Shown: positions 1 to 9,988 of the stretch, in pieces
How the letters are laid out: each line of letters opens with the position of its first letter
How positions within the stretch are numbered: position 1 is the first letter of the stretch
NCBI GenBank assembly: GCA_024256265.1
Contig: JACGUK010000001.1
Span: 186,001-250,000 of the forward strand
Length of the DNA stretch: 64,000 bases
Direction of reading: 5' to 3'
DNA from: an archaeon
GTDB lineage: Archaea; Thermoproteota; Nitrososphaeria; Nitrososphaerales; JACAEJ01
Notes under the pieces: model-generated
Database searches by the model: none
The model's input: the letters and a program-made list of their open reading frames with translations, nothing else
What the model was told of the DNA's origin: nothing
Translations under genes and position numbers: made by a program

Positions 1-162
1 TATATATTACTTAGCAAAACAATAGTCCAGTAAGAGGGTAGATATATCGCAAATCATGGTATGTAAAATATCACCCTTCTCCTGGATTAATTATTTGATC
101 TTTGGTTTGATTTAGGTAAACGCATGAAATATTGACTGTAAGGTTATTAGGAACAAGTTTTG

Positions 163-1326
163 CTACTCACCCAAGAGTCTTACCTTCAAATCGTGGAAAG
201 GCAGAGCATGCTCGTAGAGGGTGGCTAGTTCTTCATATGAAATGAATCGGAATCTATCACGTATTCTTCGATATTGAACTCTTTGTAATAACGCTTCAAA
301 CTTTGACCTCTTATCCTCGGGTGCGACGATTATGAACTTCACATAAAGATGCTGAAGTTGAATCAACCTGTCAAGCCCATGGACGATGTCAGTTGTATGT
401 TCCACCTCGAAGCAACATTCTGGATTCTCATCCTCGTTAAACCAAATGACATCAATCTCCCTGGCAGAACTCATGTCTCTTTCCCCAGCGAAAGGTGGAA
501 TTTGCTGAACAAGAGCTACTTCACCAAGTCTCTTTCCTTGATATGTTTTTTGTTGATCAACTGTATATGAAAGATAGCCAAGAGTTTTTCCCAACTCAAG
601 AAGATAATACTCCGCTGCTTCATGAGAGTCGATTTGAATCTTTGATGGCTTTTGAATTGCAACTCCTTTCGTTATGACGTCTTTGGGCTTTGATGGTATC
701 ACATCACTAAATATGTACCAAAAGAAGACGTCGAGGTCTATGGAATCCTTAATTCCAAAATCCTTCAGTTCGTCTTTGATAACTTGAAGTGCCCCAACGC
801 ATTGCATATACTCGCTACCATTAGTAATACCATATTTGAAGAATCTTTGAGGCAATATACTAAGCCCCAAATACGGTAGGACAGTCTTCGGCTTCTCATT
901 CCATAAACAGAACTTCTCTGGATAAATAAAGTGCAGAATTTCGGTGATGGCTGACGGGCCAAAGCCCTTCACATTCTCATGAAATGTATCATAACGCAGA
1001 ACAAAGTCCTCTGAACCGTAAAGCAGCTTCTTTAGTTCTCGCTTGATCCTATCAAGACCATTTCGAGTGATGAGTTTGTTATCTATGTACCAGTCTTTGT
1101 TACCCCAGAAGTTACTTACCCATAGAGTCTTGTAGAACTGCCTGAATTCATCTTCGTCCAGCTTGTCGATGTTCTCTGGCGAAAGTTTGTCTTTGACGTA
1201 TTTTTCGTGATCACGATGTTCTTTGACGTCGGCTTGCCCCTTAGGAGTCTTAAGCCACTCCAAGAAGTCAGCGGCATGCTTCTTAAGTAGCTGGCTTTGT
1301 TCTACTGTCAAAGCAACCTGTGACAT
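163..1326 (-). CDS. Nuclease-like protein, probable PD-(D/E)XK fold
   Basis: The C-terminal third (about residues 285-340) has an EIDVIWF strand, then a Cys-Cys strand leading to FEVEHT. This D...ExE spacing is what restriction-endonuclease-like folds use to bind metal. The N-terminal half has a helical segment (about residues 115-150) with NVKGFGPSAITEIL and a following Pro-Leu-Trp-Asn region. Similar segments occur in N-terminal domains of modification-dependent restriction proteins; that comparison is from memory. No methyltransferase or motor subunit is nearby. An HNH endonuclease gene lies just upstream on the same strand. GC content is slightly above the core genes. The role is inferred as DNA cleavage or defence; no substrate can be named. 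Confidence 0.55.
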   Translation of the reverse strand: MSQVALTVEQSQLLKKHAADFLEWLKTPKGQADVKEHRDHEKYVKDKLSPENIDKLDEDEFRQFYKTLWVSNFWGNKDWYIDNKLITRNGLDRIKRELKKLLYGSEDFVLRYDTFHENVKGFGPSAITEILHFIYPEKFCLWNEKPKTVLPYLGLSILPQRFFKYGITNGSEYMQCVGALQVIKDELKDFGIKDSIDLDVFFWYIFSDVIPSKPKDVITKGVAIQKPSKIQIDSHEAAEYYLLELGKTLGYLSYTVDQQKTYQGKRLGEVALVQQIPPFAGERDMSSAREIDVIWFNEDENPECCFEVEHTTDIVHGLDRLIQLQHLYVKFIIVAPEDKRSKFEALLQRVQYRRIRDRFRFISYEELATLYEHALPFHDLKVRLLGE

Positions 1327-1423
1327 ATAAGACCATTTTATATCGCACGGAGCCTAAATATAAATTAATTGAATCAGTTCTCTGCTAGTCGCTCTATTTG
1401 GGTTTGCGGTGGTTTTGGGGCTT

Positions 1424-1777
1424 CTAAGCAATTTCTATTGAACGTCTACGTTTATGTCTTTCCAAAAAGTCGCTAACACTTCCACCTTTCTTATCAAATA
1501 TTCTATGACAGCTAGCACATAGCAGCACAACATTATCTGGGTGATTATACTCTTCCTTTCCCTTAAGCGAAGGGTCGATATGGTGCTTATCTAGAACGAT
1601 TTTCATATTTTCTCCACAGACCACGCAGGTATATGGTTTTGCTTTTTCCTTCCATCTTTGGAGGTACGGGGCAACGGTTAACATGAAGTCATATCGTCCA
1701 TTCACGGTCTTCCTAGCTGTTTTACTGACCTTTCTCCTAGATTCTTCACTTTTGAATTGAGAGGGCTTACTTTTCAT
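1424..1777 (-). CDS. HNH endonuclease
   Basis: This 117-residue basic protein carries a complete HNH nuclease core: CVVCG near residue 50, then LDKHHIDPS with the catalytic His pair, N-x-x-N-V-V-L-L and CASCHRIF near residue 90. The two CxxC pairs would hold a structural zinc. The N-terminus is rich in Lys, Arg and Ser, fitting DNA contact. The gene lies about 100 bases upstream of the nuclease-like gene on the same strand, so the two may form a small defence or mobile unit. It could also be a free-standing homing-type nuclease. The family assignment is firm; the target is unknown. Confidence 0.85.
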   Translation of the reverse strand: MKSKPSQFKSEESRRKVSKTARKTVNGRYDFMLTVAPYLQRWKEKAKPYTCVVCGENMKIVLDKHHIDPSLKGKEEYNHPDNVVLLCASCHRIFDKKGGSVSDFLERHKRRRSIEIA

Positions 1778-1936
1778 TTATGTCTCCTATAGAAGAGGCT
1801 CAAGCTTATTAATAAAACCTTTAATGGGTCAGGATCACCGCCAGTGCAATGACTTATAACTCTACTGAAAAAGGGAAATCTTGATAATAAAGTATAGCCC
1901 TAGGATGTATAATTTGTCAGTAGGAATGATACTAGG

Positions 1937-2545
1937 ATGAAATGTCCTAACTGTGGGATAGAAATGCTGAGGGTTAGCATATCAAGGGATCAGTACTTCT
2001 GCCGATTTTCAAACATCGTATTCAAAACAATGGTTAACGATATTCATTATAGATTATATATTCCCTGCAAAGACCAAACTAAATGTTCAAGATGCAAGAA
2101 TCTCGAACATACGCAAAAACAAGTCCTCAAATGTAGAAAGCTAAAGATAGAGATCAAGGAGTCTATAAAAGAATGTGAACGTTATGAAGAAGGGGCTATA
2201 AAAGATAATTACAAGTTTAGAGAAGGATTGGCCTATATGGAGCCCCGAGTCTACAACTGTACTTCTTGCAATCTTCCTATGGTTTCTATAATGTCATACA
2301 CTGATACAATGGAGGCATACCGTGGTATAAGCATTTGTAGGCTCGCTAAGATCTCTTGGAAGAAAAACCCATTTGGAATCCTTTATTTTCCATGTGAAAT
2401 AAAGCCACCCGAAAGATGTTGCTTCACATGCAAAAATATAAAGGAAACAAAGGATTTGCCTAAATGCCTTAAATGGGGAATTGAAATTCAAGACCCTACC
2501 AAACAATGTGAATATTATGTAGTAAAAAAGAAAGCAAAAAAGTAG
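1937..2545 (+). CDS. Duplicated Cys-rich zinc-binding protein, unknown
   Basis: This 202-residue protein consists of two similar halves (about residues 1-88 and 103-195). Each half has a CxxC near its start (CPNCG; CTSC), an F/I-C-R motif, a Y/F-PC motif, a second CxxC followed by K-N (CSRCKN; CFTCKN), a lone K-C and a terminal C-E-x-Y. The equal spacing shows an internal duplication. Each half could hold one or two zinc ions or another metal. I do not recognise the family. There is no signal peptide or membrane segment. The gene stands alone in a spacer-rich region next to the nuclease genes. Confidence 0.6.
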   Translation: MKCPNCGIEMLRVSISRDQYFCRFSNIVFKTMVNDIHYRLYIPCKDQTKCSRCKNLEHTQKQVLKCRKLKIEIKESIKECERYEEGAIKDNYKFREGLAYMEPRVYNCTSCNLPMVSIMSYTDTMEAYRGISICRLAKISWKKNPFGILYFPCEIKPPERCCFTCKNIKETKDLPKCLKWGIEIQDPTKQCEYYVVKKKAKK

Positions 2546-2782
2546 AACGCTTATTAGGCTTAACCTTCATTATGAAATTGGTTTGTGGGTGCCTTGAGCA
2601 CCTTAGTTTCCCTTGATAAATATATTGAAGATGCAAAGTGGGCTAATTATCACTTTGACAAAAAGGATGATCTTACCCTGATGCTAAGGAATTTTCATAT
2701 ATGAATTCATTGAATTTTGCCTTTCACTTCATGAGCAATTTCCAATATGAAAAATTTTTATTTTTCTCGATACTATTATCTA

Positions 2783-2962
2783 TTATGGACCTATGAATGC
2801 ACAGTTTATACACTTATACTCTCTTGAGAATTTTCTACACCTCTCACATCTCCATATTAAAACTTGTCCACAGTTAGAGCAGTAGAACTTTACTGCCTTC
2901 TCACCTGGCATTATAGGTCTATTACAAGATGTACAAATTGGTAAAGATATTTTCTCTGACAT
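2783..2962 (-). CDS. 59-residue double zinc-finger protein (HVO_2753-like)
   Basis: This short gene encodes a 59-residue protein beginning MSEKISLPICTSC. Four CxxC motifs (CTSC, CSNC, CERC, CINC) are regularly spaced, enough for two zinc-finger sites. Length and arrangement match the archaeal family COG2888, whose haloarchaeal member HVO_2753 has been studied as a two-zinc micro-protein. In many archaea this gene sits next to aEF-1 beta, and a link to translation is presumed. Here aEF-1 beta is about 4 kb away. The start is ATG; the stop TAA lies in an AT-rich spacer. Confidence 0.85.
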   Translation of the reverse strand: MSEKISLPICTSCNRPIMPGEKAVKFYCSNCGQVLIWRCERCRKFSREYKCINCAFIGP

Positions 2963-3002
2963 TTTATCAGCATCTTAAAATACGACAATATATCCTTTCC
3001 TA

Positions 3003-3959
3003 TTAGAATAGAAGTTCCTCAACCTTCTCTATGGCTTTAATTCCTCTTACTTCATGTGGTAATTGTGGAAGAATAGCTAAACCAGGCTCTTTTTCATACC
3101 TTTCTCTTAGTATAGATAGATAATCTTTTTGCATGCTAGCTCTTTGTTTATGGAATTCACAATCACAAATATCCTTAGTAACGACGTAGTTGACAAGTAT
3201 TTTGCTAACATGCATGCCAAAGGCTTCAAGCTCTTTAAAGACTCTCTCTGTCTGATGAACACCTAAAGCCTCAGGAATAGTTACTATTATTGCATGGGTC
3301 TTCTTGTCTCTTAACATATCGAGAACTCTTTGAGCTAATTTCTCCCATGACGCTATGATGTTTAATGGGTCTTTTTTCGCTCTTCCTTTTGTAAGCATCT
3401 CTACTGCTTTACGCATTCTTACATACAATTTTGCAGCTTCGCCTAAATGCCTATAGAACTTATCCTGTAATCTGATGAGGGAGAGAGTACCTCCTGCAGG
3501 AGCTGTATCCCAAACTATCACATCATAATCACTGCTTTCGTAAATATCAAGTATATAGCTCAGTGCAAACTCTTCATCTATGCCTGGTGCTCCTGCAACA
3601 TAATCTATTATCTCTTCTCCTACTGGTAAGAAAGATGATAAGACCTCATAAACTTCATGCCCAAACTTCTCTTTCCATCTTTCTACCACAAGATCGTAGT
3701 CTAATTCTATAGCATTGAAATTCTTATAGTAATTTACTGGAGTGATTATGCCTCTAACATTAATTTCTAATATGTCAGATAATGATGGGGTCGGATCGCT
3801 TGAGATAAGCAATGTCTTGAATCCTCTTTTCACAAAGTGTAGGGCAGTAGCAGTTGCGCATGTAGTCTTACCGACTCCGCCTTTGCCACAGAAAGCCACT
3901 ATCTTCGGCTCTTCAAAGACAAGATAACTGAGTCCCTTTATAGCCCCCAAACATTTCAC
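3003..3959 (-). CDS. ArsA/Get3-family ATPase
   Basis: This 318-residue P-loop ATPase has the deviant Walker A GKGGVGKTT near residue 25, the switch region SSDPTPSLSD and the WDTAPAGGTL segment typical of the ArsA/Get3 family. One CDCEF motif occurs in the C-terminal third, as in other archaeal single-domain members. Archaeal homologues may handle tail-anchored membrane proteins or metalloids; which applies here cannot be told. The start is GTG, because the nearby ATG is out of frame. The upstream radical SAM gene ends only 7 bases before this start, so the two are probably co-transcribed. Confidence 0.85.
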   Translation of the reverse strand: MKCLGAIKGLSYLVFEEPKIVAFCGKGGVGKTTCATATALHFVKRGFKTLLISSDPTPSLSDILEINVRGIITPVNYYKNFNAIELDYDLVVERWKEKFGHEVYEVLSSFLPVGEEIIDYVAGAPGIDEEFALSYILDIYESSDYDVIVWDTAPAGGTLSLIRLQDKFYRHLGEAAKLYVRMRKAVEMLTKGRAKKDPLNIIASWEKLAQRVLDMLRDKKTHAIIVTIPEALGVHQTERVFKELEAFGMHVSKILVNYVVTKDICDCEFHKQRASMQKDYLSILRERYEKEPGLAILPQLPHEVRGIKAIEKVEELLF

Positions 3960-3966
3960 CGAAAAA

Positions 3967-5637
3967 TTAATGTAAAGGCCACTTTAATAGCTCATCTTTA
4001 GAACATAGTAACCTCTGATTTGCTTCTTCAATCTGGCTTCTTAAGTGTTCTAATCGTTGCGTACGTAATTCAGTGTCATCAATTTTCATTATCTCATCTA
4101 TCCTTTGTAATGTGCTACGAGCTGATTGTATTTGTATGTTCATCTTCTCAGCTGTATGAGAGTCTATGAGATTGTGTTGAACTTTTACACTGTTCAACAA
4201 ACAGGCAGCTTCGTAAGTAACCTCTACTAGTTCATCTCTACTCATCCAAAAAGTCTGATAATTTAAGAAGTACTTCCAACTTGAACAGTACATGGCTTGT
4301 CTATAATTCTCAAGTTCTTTAAAGAATAACTGATATCCATGATTCTCAGGATTTTCAAATGCTATACTTCCTAGATCCAAAAAAGGGGCTAGAGGGGCTA
4401 TGAAAGGATGAAGTCTTCTATCTCCCCCATGCTCTTTTAACAGACTCTGACAATACTCTACAGTATTTAATGCTGACTCTTTTGTCTGATAGGGAAGTCC
4501 TATCATAAAGAAAATATCAAATCTTTGGCACCCTAGTTTAAGTGCTTTTGAGATAGTCTTTTCTAACTCGTTATTCTTATAAGGTCTTCCGAAAGCATAA
4601 CGTATAGTCTCGTCGTGTGATTCAGGTGAAATCTCTAAGCTAAAATTAGGAACGCTCTCAGCTATTTTCTCCAAGTAATCTTCGCTGGCTGGCGTAAAAA
4701 GCTCCAATATTACTGGATTATCTAATCCCTCTTTTCTTATAATGCTTAAAACAGATTCAGCATAATCTTTACCAGCCATGCGAAGGTCGCCTATGATAAA
4801 AATAGGTCCATTTGTATATTGTTGAATTATCTTCATTCCTTCAACGAGCTTTTCTGGTTTAATACATGCAAGCGAAAATCTATTACAGATTTTTCTATAA
4901 GCGTAATTAGAGCCGCCACAAGTTACACAATTAAATATACACCCTTTACAAGCCAAAACAGACGTTATTGGATAATCATCCCATTCATGATATGGCAGAT
5001 GCCCCGATATATCTCCATATCTTAAGGAAGCCCTCACCATACGCCCTGCATCTATAACAAAATCATCTAGGCTCTCTGGCACAAAAGTCAATGGATTTAC
5101 ATGTATCTTTTTATTAGCATCCCTCCATGTAACATTTGGTACATCCTCAGGATATCTATTTTCCTCCACATATTGCATCAATTGAAGTAAAGGTTGCTCT
5201 GTTGAATCGCCACGAATTACGTAATCAACTTGTGGATAATTCTCAATTATTTGAGTATGGAAATATGTAGAAGATAATCCTCCCAATATGACTGGGATGT
5301 TTGGGTGATGCCTTTTAATTATCTTTGCAAGCTCTAAACTTCCTTGGGCATGAACTAGCCAATGAAAATCTATTCCAAATGCTTTAGGGTTAAGGCTTTT
5401 GATCAAAGCCTCTGGATCAAATTTCTGATCCTCCAACATCTTTATGGCTAAATTGACTATTCTCACGTTGTACCCATGCCTTTCTAAGTATCCCAAGATG
5501 CTTACGAAGCCTATTGGATACATGTCAAATATGGGAGTAGGAGGTATAACATCGCTTATAGGACCATACATTATAGATTCTTTCCTAAAGTCATATACAC
5601 TTGGTGGATGAAGCAGTACTAAATCTGGCTTAGGCAT
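3967..5637 (-). CDS. B12-binding radical SAM protein (Ta0216-like)
   Basis: This 556-residue protein has an N-terminal Rossmann-type B12-binding domain (about residues 1-170, beginning LVLLHPPSVYDF) followed by a radical SAM domain. The iron-sulfur motif is CKGCIFNCVTC near residue 230, with CxxxCxxC spacing. A C-terminal extension of about 150 residues is helical. The pattern fits the archaeal family represented by Ta0216 (TIGR04190), whose substrate is unknown; a methyl transfer or related radical reaction is expected. It is the first gene of a probable two-gene unit with the ArsA-like ATPase. Confidence 0.8.
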   Translation of the reverse strand: MPKPDLVLLHPPSVYDFRKESIMYGPISDVIPPTPIFDMYPIGFVSILGYLERHGYNVRIVNLAIKMLEDQKFDPEALIKSLNPKAFGIDFHWLVHAQGSLELAKIIKRHHPNIPVILGGLSSTYFHTQIIENYPQVDYVIRGDSTEQPLLQLMQYVEENRYPEDVPNVTWRDANKKIHVNPLTFVPESLDDFVIDAGRMVRASLRYGDISGHLPYHEWDDYPITSVLACKGCIFNCVTCGGSNYAYRKICNRFSLACIKPEKLVEGMKIIQQYTNGPIFIIGDLRMAGKDYAESVLSIIRKEGLDNPVILELFTPASEDYLEKIAESVPNFSLEISPESHDETIRYAFGRPYKNNELEKTISKALKLGCQRFDIFFMIGLPYQTKESALNTVEYCQSLLKEHGGDRRLHPFIAPLAPFLDLGSIAFENPENHGYQLFFKELENYRQAMYCSSWKYFLNYQTFWMSRDELVEVTYEAACLLNSVKVQHNLIDSHTAEKMNIQIQSARSTLQRIDEIMKIDDTELRTQRLEHLRSQIEEANQRLLCSKDELLKWPLH

Positions 5638-5868
5638 ATTTGTGATCCTTATAGCGGTTTTATTAAAGATTTAAGTATTGAAATTCTAAATAGCATCGAT
5701 TTAATTTTTTCTTTAATACTCTTTTTCATGGAATTCATGGATCAGAGAGAAATATCTTCAAAGGATCCTCATATTTAGGATTATGAAATTGAAACCCTTC
5801 TAACTTTATGACATTAAGTTCATGAGTTCTTTAAATTCTCTTTATTGGGATTCTGCTAATTTAAATGG

Positions 5869-7032
5869 CTAAGGTTTGAACAGATCTAACATAGTGCCAA
5901 ATCCTAATTTTATCAATTCTAAAGCCAAGGATGGAGATTCTTTTATCATGGATAAAATTTGAAATATGCCTATAGAGTGATAGTCAAAATCAGCCTCATC
6001 TGCTAATCTATCAAGAATGTTTGAAGATGACAAAGCCTTAAGTATCTTTTCTATTCTCTCATTATCAATCCTTTCATAGATTTTTCTTGCTTGGGACATT
6101 ATCATGAACTCTTTTCCAAAGATTCTTCTCCACTGAACCTCATAATCTCTTAAAGCTGATGGATTACCATTGAGCAAGCTATTTGAAATCGCTCTTCCCG
6201 CCAACAATGCACCAATTCCTCCTGTGAATATCCCTCCACCAGTTGTAGGCTTAGTCTGGCCTGCTGCATCTCCAACAGCAACTATATTACCATGAACAAA
6301 ATTCTTTGATGCTCCTCCTATAAAGATGGGCGATGCTATCTTTTTCATAACTTTTGCTTTATGATCATTTATGAATTCATCAAGATGCTCAATAGGGTTT
6401 ATACCATAGCCTGCAACACCTAATCTGGCAGTATCTTCATTCAATGGAATTAACCATTTAAAGAAACCAGGAGTTGCTCTATTATCAAGATATATCTCAA
6501 CTCTATCTATCTCAAACCAAGAACCTTGGATATCATACTGGGCAGCTTGCAAAATTCCATGCTCAGGCTTTAGCGATGAAAGTCCCCTTGCATCGACAAA
6601 TATTTTTGCTGATCTCTCATGCTTTGCAGTCTTCACCTTTACTAATCCGTCTTTATCTTCGATATCTAATACTCTCTGCCCTAAATCGATAAAGGCTCCA
6701 TTTCTTTCTGCAGTTCGAGCAAGCTCTCTATCGAACTCTCTCCTATTCAGCACTATAACCCTTTGATTTGTAGCATTAACTTCAACCTTTGAGCCTAAAG
6801 TAGAATGAATGATTGCTCTTTTAATCTCATTATTTATTATCCTTCTGCTCGGGAATAAGCCTAAGGATGCTAGAGCTTTAACGCTGATGAGACCTGCACA
6901 TCTTTCAGGAATGCCTATCTCAAAATCCTCTTCTAATACAGAAACGCTAAGATTTGAAGAAGCTATCTCTCTTGCAGCTATTAAACCACATACTCCTCCC
7001 CCAGCTACTATTACATCAAAGTCTGGCTCCAA
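5869..7032 (-). CDS. Geranylgeranyl reductase-family FAD protein
   Basis: This 387-residue flavoprotein starts with a dinucleotide-binding fold, VIVAGGGVCGLIAAREI, followed by the ERCAGL motif and a later GDAAGQTKPTTGGGI motif. Both are characteristic of geranylgeranyl reductases. In archaea these enzymes saturate the isoprenoid chains of membrane lipids, commonly as digeranylgeranylglycerophospholipid reductase. The length is normal. Start is TTG at 7032; the nearby ATG is out of frame. The gene is transcribed divergently from aEF-1 beta with about 110 bases between them. Another flavoprotein hydroxylase-type role cannot be excluded. Confidence 0.8.
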   Translation of the reverse strand: MEPDFDVIVAGGGVCGLIAAREIASSNLSVSVLEEDFEIGIPERCAGLISVKALASLGLFPSRRIINNEIKRAIIHSTLGSKVEVNATNQRVIVLNRREFDRELARTAERNGAFIDLGQRVLDIEDKDGLVKVKTAKHERSAKIFVDARGLSSLKPEHGILQAAQYDIQGSWFEIDRVEIYLDNRATPGFFKWLIPLNEDTARLGVAGYGINPIEHLDEFINDHKAKVMKKIASPIFIGGASKNFVHGNIVAVGDAAGQTKPTTGGGIFTGGIGALLAGRAISNSLLNGNPSALRDYEVQWRRIFGKEFMIMSQARKIYERIDNERIEKILKALSSSNILDRLADEADFDYHSIGIFQILSMIKESPSLALELIKLGFGTMLDLFKP

Positions 7033-7140
7033 AGTATCTCATGTTTTGATAAATCCTCTTTTAAATATAATCGTTAATTGGAAAGAATTCCTCATAGATA
7101 ATTATATTAAGGCAATTAGGAAACCTTTTGAAGATTTGAA

Positions 7141-7422
7141 TTGGGAAAAGTGTTAGTCAGGTTAAAGATATTGCCTACAGATGCTGAAATAAGCCCTGCT
7201 AAGGTTTCAGAATCCATTCAAAAGAGTTTACCATCAGACATAGAGATAAGAAGGGTTGTTGAAGAGCCTATAGCCTTCGGATTGGTTGCATCGATAATAG
7301 ATTTTATCATAGAAGATAGAGGAGGCGAGATGGACAGGCTTGAAGAATCGGTACGTTCATCAGAATTGGTAAGTGAGATAGAAGTCATAGGATTAAGCAA
7401 GTTCTCAACGAGCATAAAATAA
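7141..7422 (+). CDS. Elongation factor 1-beta (aEF-1 beta)
   Basis: The 93-residue product matches the small archaeal guanine-exchange factor for aEF-1 alpha. It starts MGKVLVRLKILPTDAEI and has the EPIAFGLVASIIDFIIED core and a C-terminal SEIEVIGLSKF strand. The ferredoxin-like domain is complete. The start codon is TTG, which fits the family's usual N-terminus. The CDC48 gene follows 36 bases downstream in the same direction. The zinc-finger micro-protein that often neighbours this gene is about 4 kb upstream on the opposite strand. Confidence 0.9.
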   Translation: MGKVLVRLKILPTDAEISPAKVSESIQKSLPSDIEIRRVVEEPIAFGLVASIIDFIIEDRGGEMDRLEESVRSSELVSEIEVIGLSKFSTSIK

Positions 7423-7458
7423 AATATTTTTAACTATGATTTTTTATCTGATTATTAA

Positions 7459-9654
7459 ATGAGCAGAGAGAGGAAGATAGCAATCGTTCAACTGAAAGTG
7501 GCTGAAGCAAGGCAGAGAGACGTAGGAAAAGGAAGGGCAAGATTGGATATAGATACTATGGGAGCATTGGGGGTAGGGGCTGGAGACATAATTGAGCTCA
7601 TTGGTAAAAGGTCAACTCCTGCCATTGCTTGGCCTTCAGACCCAGAAGATAGACTGCATGGAGCAGTAAGGATAGATGGCCAGACTAGGAAGAATGCTGG
7701 TGTAGCATTGAACGATTATACAAGCGTTAAAATGGCGAATGTAAAAAAGGCTAAGAACGTAACTCTAATACCTGTGAATATAAAACTCAGCATTGATAAA
7801 GAGTTCTCAGAATTTGTGAGGAACAGGCTCAAGGGCATGCCTGTAACAGAAGGAGATGATATCTCAGTAGTAATACTTGGTAGCCCTATATTGTTCAATG
7901 TAGCAAAGGTTAGGCCAAAAGCCATTGTAAGAATTGAGCAAGATACTCATCTAACAATACTTCAAGAGCCTCTAATAGAGAAGGGAATCCCTCTAAGAGT
8001 AACTTATGAAGAGATAGGTGGATTGAGAGAGGAGATAATTAGATTAAGAGAAATAGTGGAGCTACCATTACGCCACCCAGAAGTCTTTCAACGCCTTGGC
8101 ATAGATCCTCCTAATGGCATATTGCTTTATGGTCCTCCTGGTTGTGGTAAAACATTGTTGGCAAAAGCCTTAGCAAATGAATCTGAAGCTAACTTCTTCC
8201 CTATAAGCGGTCCTGAAATTATGAACAAATACTATGGAGAGACAGAGGCTCGCCTTAGAGAGATATTCAAGGATGCAAAAGAGAACTCGCCTAGCATTAT
8301 ATTCATAGATGAGCTAGATGCCATAGCTCCTAAGCGTGAAGAAACCTTCGGGGATGTAGAGAAGAGGGTAGTAGCTCAACTATTATCATTGATGGATGGA
8401 ATGTCTGAGAGAGGCAAAGTAATTGTAATGGGTGCAACGAATAGACCTGAGAGCATAGACCCAGCCTTAAGAAGACCGGGCAGGTTTGATCGTGAAGTAG
8501 AGATAGGAGTACCAAACGCAGATTCTAGGCTTGAGATAATTCAAATTCACACAAGAGGCATGCCTCTAGCATCTGATGTTAACTTGAAAAAGATAGCTTA
8601 TGAAGCCCATGGTTACTCTGGCGCAGACTTAAGAGCTTTGTGCAGAGAGGCAGCTTTGAAGGCTCTAAGAAGATACTTGCCTGAGATAAACCTTGAAGGA
8701 GAGAAAATACCCCCTGAAGTTTTAGAGAGGATGGTAGTTACTTCTCAAGACTTTCAAATGGCTGGTAAAGAGATAGTGCCTACTGCTCTTAGAGAATTTT
8801 ATATCGAAAAGCCTTCAGTGAGATGGGGAGAAATTGGAGGCTTAGAAGAAGTTAAGCGTATAATCTCACAAAATATTATACGCTCAATAAAAAATCCTGA
8901 AGAGTTTCAGACTCTAGGTGTAAAGCCTCCAAGAGGAGCACTTATTTATGGTCCTCCTGGTTGTGGTAAAACATTGTTAGCTATGGCTATAGCATCAGAG
9001 AGCGGTGCAAATTACATAACAGTTAAAGGTCCAGAAATACTGAGCAAATGGGTAGGAGAGTCTGAAAAAGCGATCAGAGAGATATTTAGGAAGGCGAAGG
9101 CATCGGCACCATGTGTCATATTCTTTGATGAGATAGATTCAATAGCCAAGCCTAGATCTTATTCTTCTGAAGATTCAGGTGTAGGAGAGCGTGTCTTAAG
9201 CCAATTACTTACAGAAATGGATAGCTCTCTTAACATTAGCGATATATTCGTAATGGGTGCAACGAATAGGCCTGATCTTATAGATATGTCTCTCTTAAGG
9301 CCTGGTAGACTAGATTTGCTCATCTATGTTCCTCCTCCAGATGAAAGGGCAAGGCTAGACATATTGCATATATCAACATCAAAAATGCCTTTGGCTGATG
9401 ATGTTAAATTAGAAGATATAGCAAGCATGACTAAGGGCTTTAGCGGTGCAGATATAGATGCTCTTTGCAGAGAGGCTGCCATAATAGCAATGGAGAGAGG
9501 TTTAGATAATCCAAAAGTTAGAAAGGCTGACTTCGATGAAGCCATAAAGAAAGTTAGACCCTCAATCACTCCTGAAGTTGAGGAATGGTATGGATCTATT
9601 TGTAAGCAACTAAAGAGCCGTTCACTGAATATTGAAAAATCCTTCTACCACTGA
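7459..9654 (+). CDS. cdc48: CDC48/VCP-type AAA ATPase
   Basis: This 731-residue protein has the full CDC48 layout: an N domain (about residues 1-190), D1 with Walker A GPPGCGKT near residue 225 and Walker [11 protein letters not shown], and D2 with the same Walker A near residue 498 and [10 protein letters not shown]. Arginine-finger segments (RRPGRFDRE and RPGRLDLL) follow each ATPase core. CDC48 is the archaeal unfoldase that works with the proteasome. D1 and D2 share a 34-base identical DNA stretch at 8126-8159 and 8945-8978, more than protein conservation needs. The gene follows aEF-1 beta closely and may share its promoter. Confidence 0.95.
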   Translation: MSRERKIAIVQLKVAEARQRDVGKGRARLDIDTMGALGVGAGDIIELIGKRSTPAIAWPSDPEDRLHGAVRIDGQTRKNAGVALNDYTSVKMANVKKAKNVTLIPVNIKLSIDKEFSEFVRNRLKGMPVTEGDDISVVILGSPILFNVAKVRPKAIVRIEQDTHLTILQEPLIEKGIPLRVTYEEIGGLREEIIRLREIVELPLRHPEVFQRLGIDPPNGILLYGPPGCGKTLLAKALANESEANFFPISGPEIMNKYYGETEARLREIFKDAKENSPSIIFIDELDAIAPKREETFGDVEKRVVAQLLSLMDGMSERGKVIVMGATNRPESIDPALRRPGRFDREVEIGVPNADSRLEIIQIHTRGMPLASDVNLKKIAYEAHGYSGADLRALCREAALKALRRYLPEINLEGEKIPPEVLERMVVTSQDFQMAGKEIVPTALREFYIEKPSVRWGEIGGLEEVKRIISQNIIRSIKNPEEFQTLGVKPPRGALIYGPPGCGKTLLAMAIASESGANYITVKGPEILSKWVGESEKAIREIFRKAKASAPCVIFFDEIDSIAKPRSYSSEDSGVGERVLSQLLTEMDSSLNISDIFVMGATNRPDLIDMSLLRPGRLDLLIYVPPPDERARLDILHISTSKMPLADDVKLEDIASMTKGFSGADIDALCREAAIIAMERGLDNPKVRKADFDEAIKKVRPSITPEVEEWYGSICKQLKSRSLNIEKSFYH

Positions 9655-9887
9655 TTCTGTTAAGTTAACTTTAAAGACCTTTAGAGAGATGGTAAATCAT
9701 TGCATTCATGTAGGATTGGAAAAGAATAAAACCTCGGTTCGAACTTCAAATAGAACATATAATTCATTGAAACTTTATGGGCTTCACATTTTTTATAACC
9801 TTTCAGCCACAGGTACGGTGACTTCTCCAATAGGGATGGATATGAAGGCTACCATTGTCAAAGTTCCATATATAAAGCAGAAGATAT

Positions 9888-9949
9888 GCAAATATTTACA
9901 AAGATTTGTAAAGTTATAAGGATATAAAGTTATAAAGTTGCAAATATTT
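9888..9949. repeat. Pair of direct repeats before the beta-helix gene
   Basis: GCAAATATTT occurs at 9888 and again at 9940, 52 bases apart. Each copy is followed by a similar AAAGATTT-TAA tail. Between them the phrase AAGTTATAA also repeats. The 334-base spacer 9655-9988 holds no convincing gene: the one short open frame crossing it starts inside CDC48 and has no recognisable product. The position directly upstream of a secreted-protein gene makes a regulatory role possible. Confidence 0.45.
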
Positions 9950-9954
9950 CTAAA

Positions 9955-9963
9955 GATTTATAA
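9955..9963 (+). promoter_or_regulatory. TATA-like box for the Tat-signal protein
   Basis: The sequence TTTATAAG lies about 27-33 bases before the ATG at 9989, the expected distance for a leaderless archaeal transcript. It supports the 9989 start over the in-frame TTG at 9938. Confidence 0.45.
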
Positions 9964-9988
9964 GAGTCAGATATCGATCGAAAAGCAA

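Noticed and set aside
9632..9919. 95-codon open frame after CDC48
   Set aside because: It starts inside the end of CDC48, has no recognisable product and covers promoter-like repeats.
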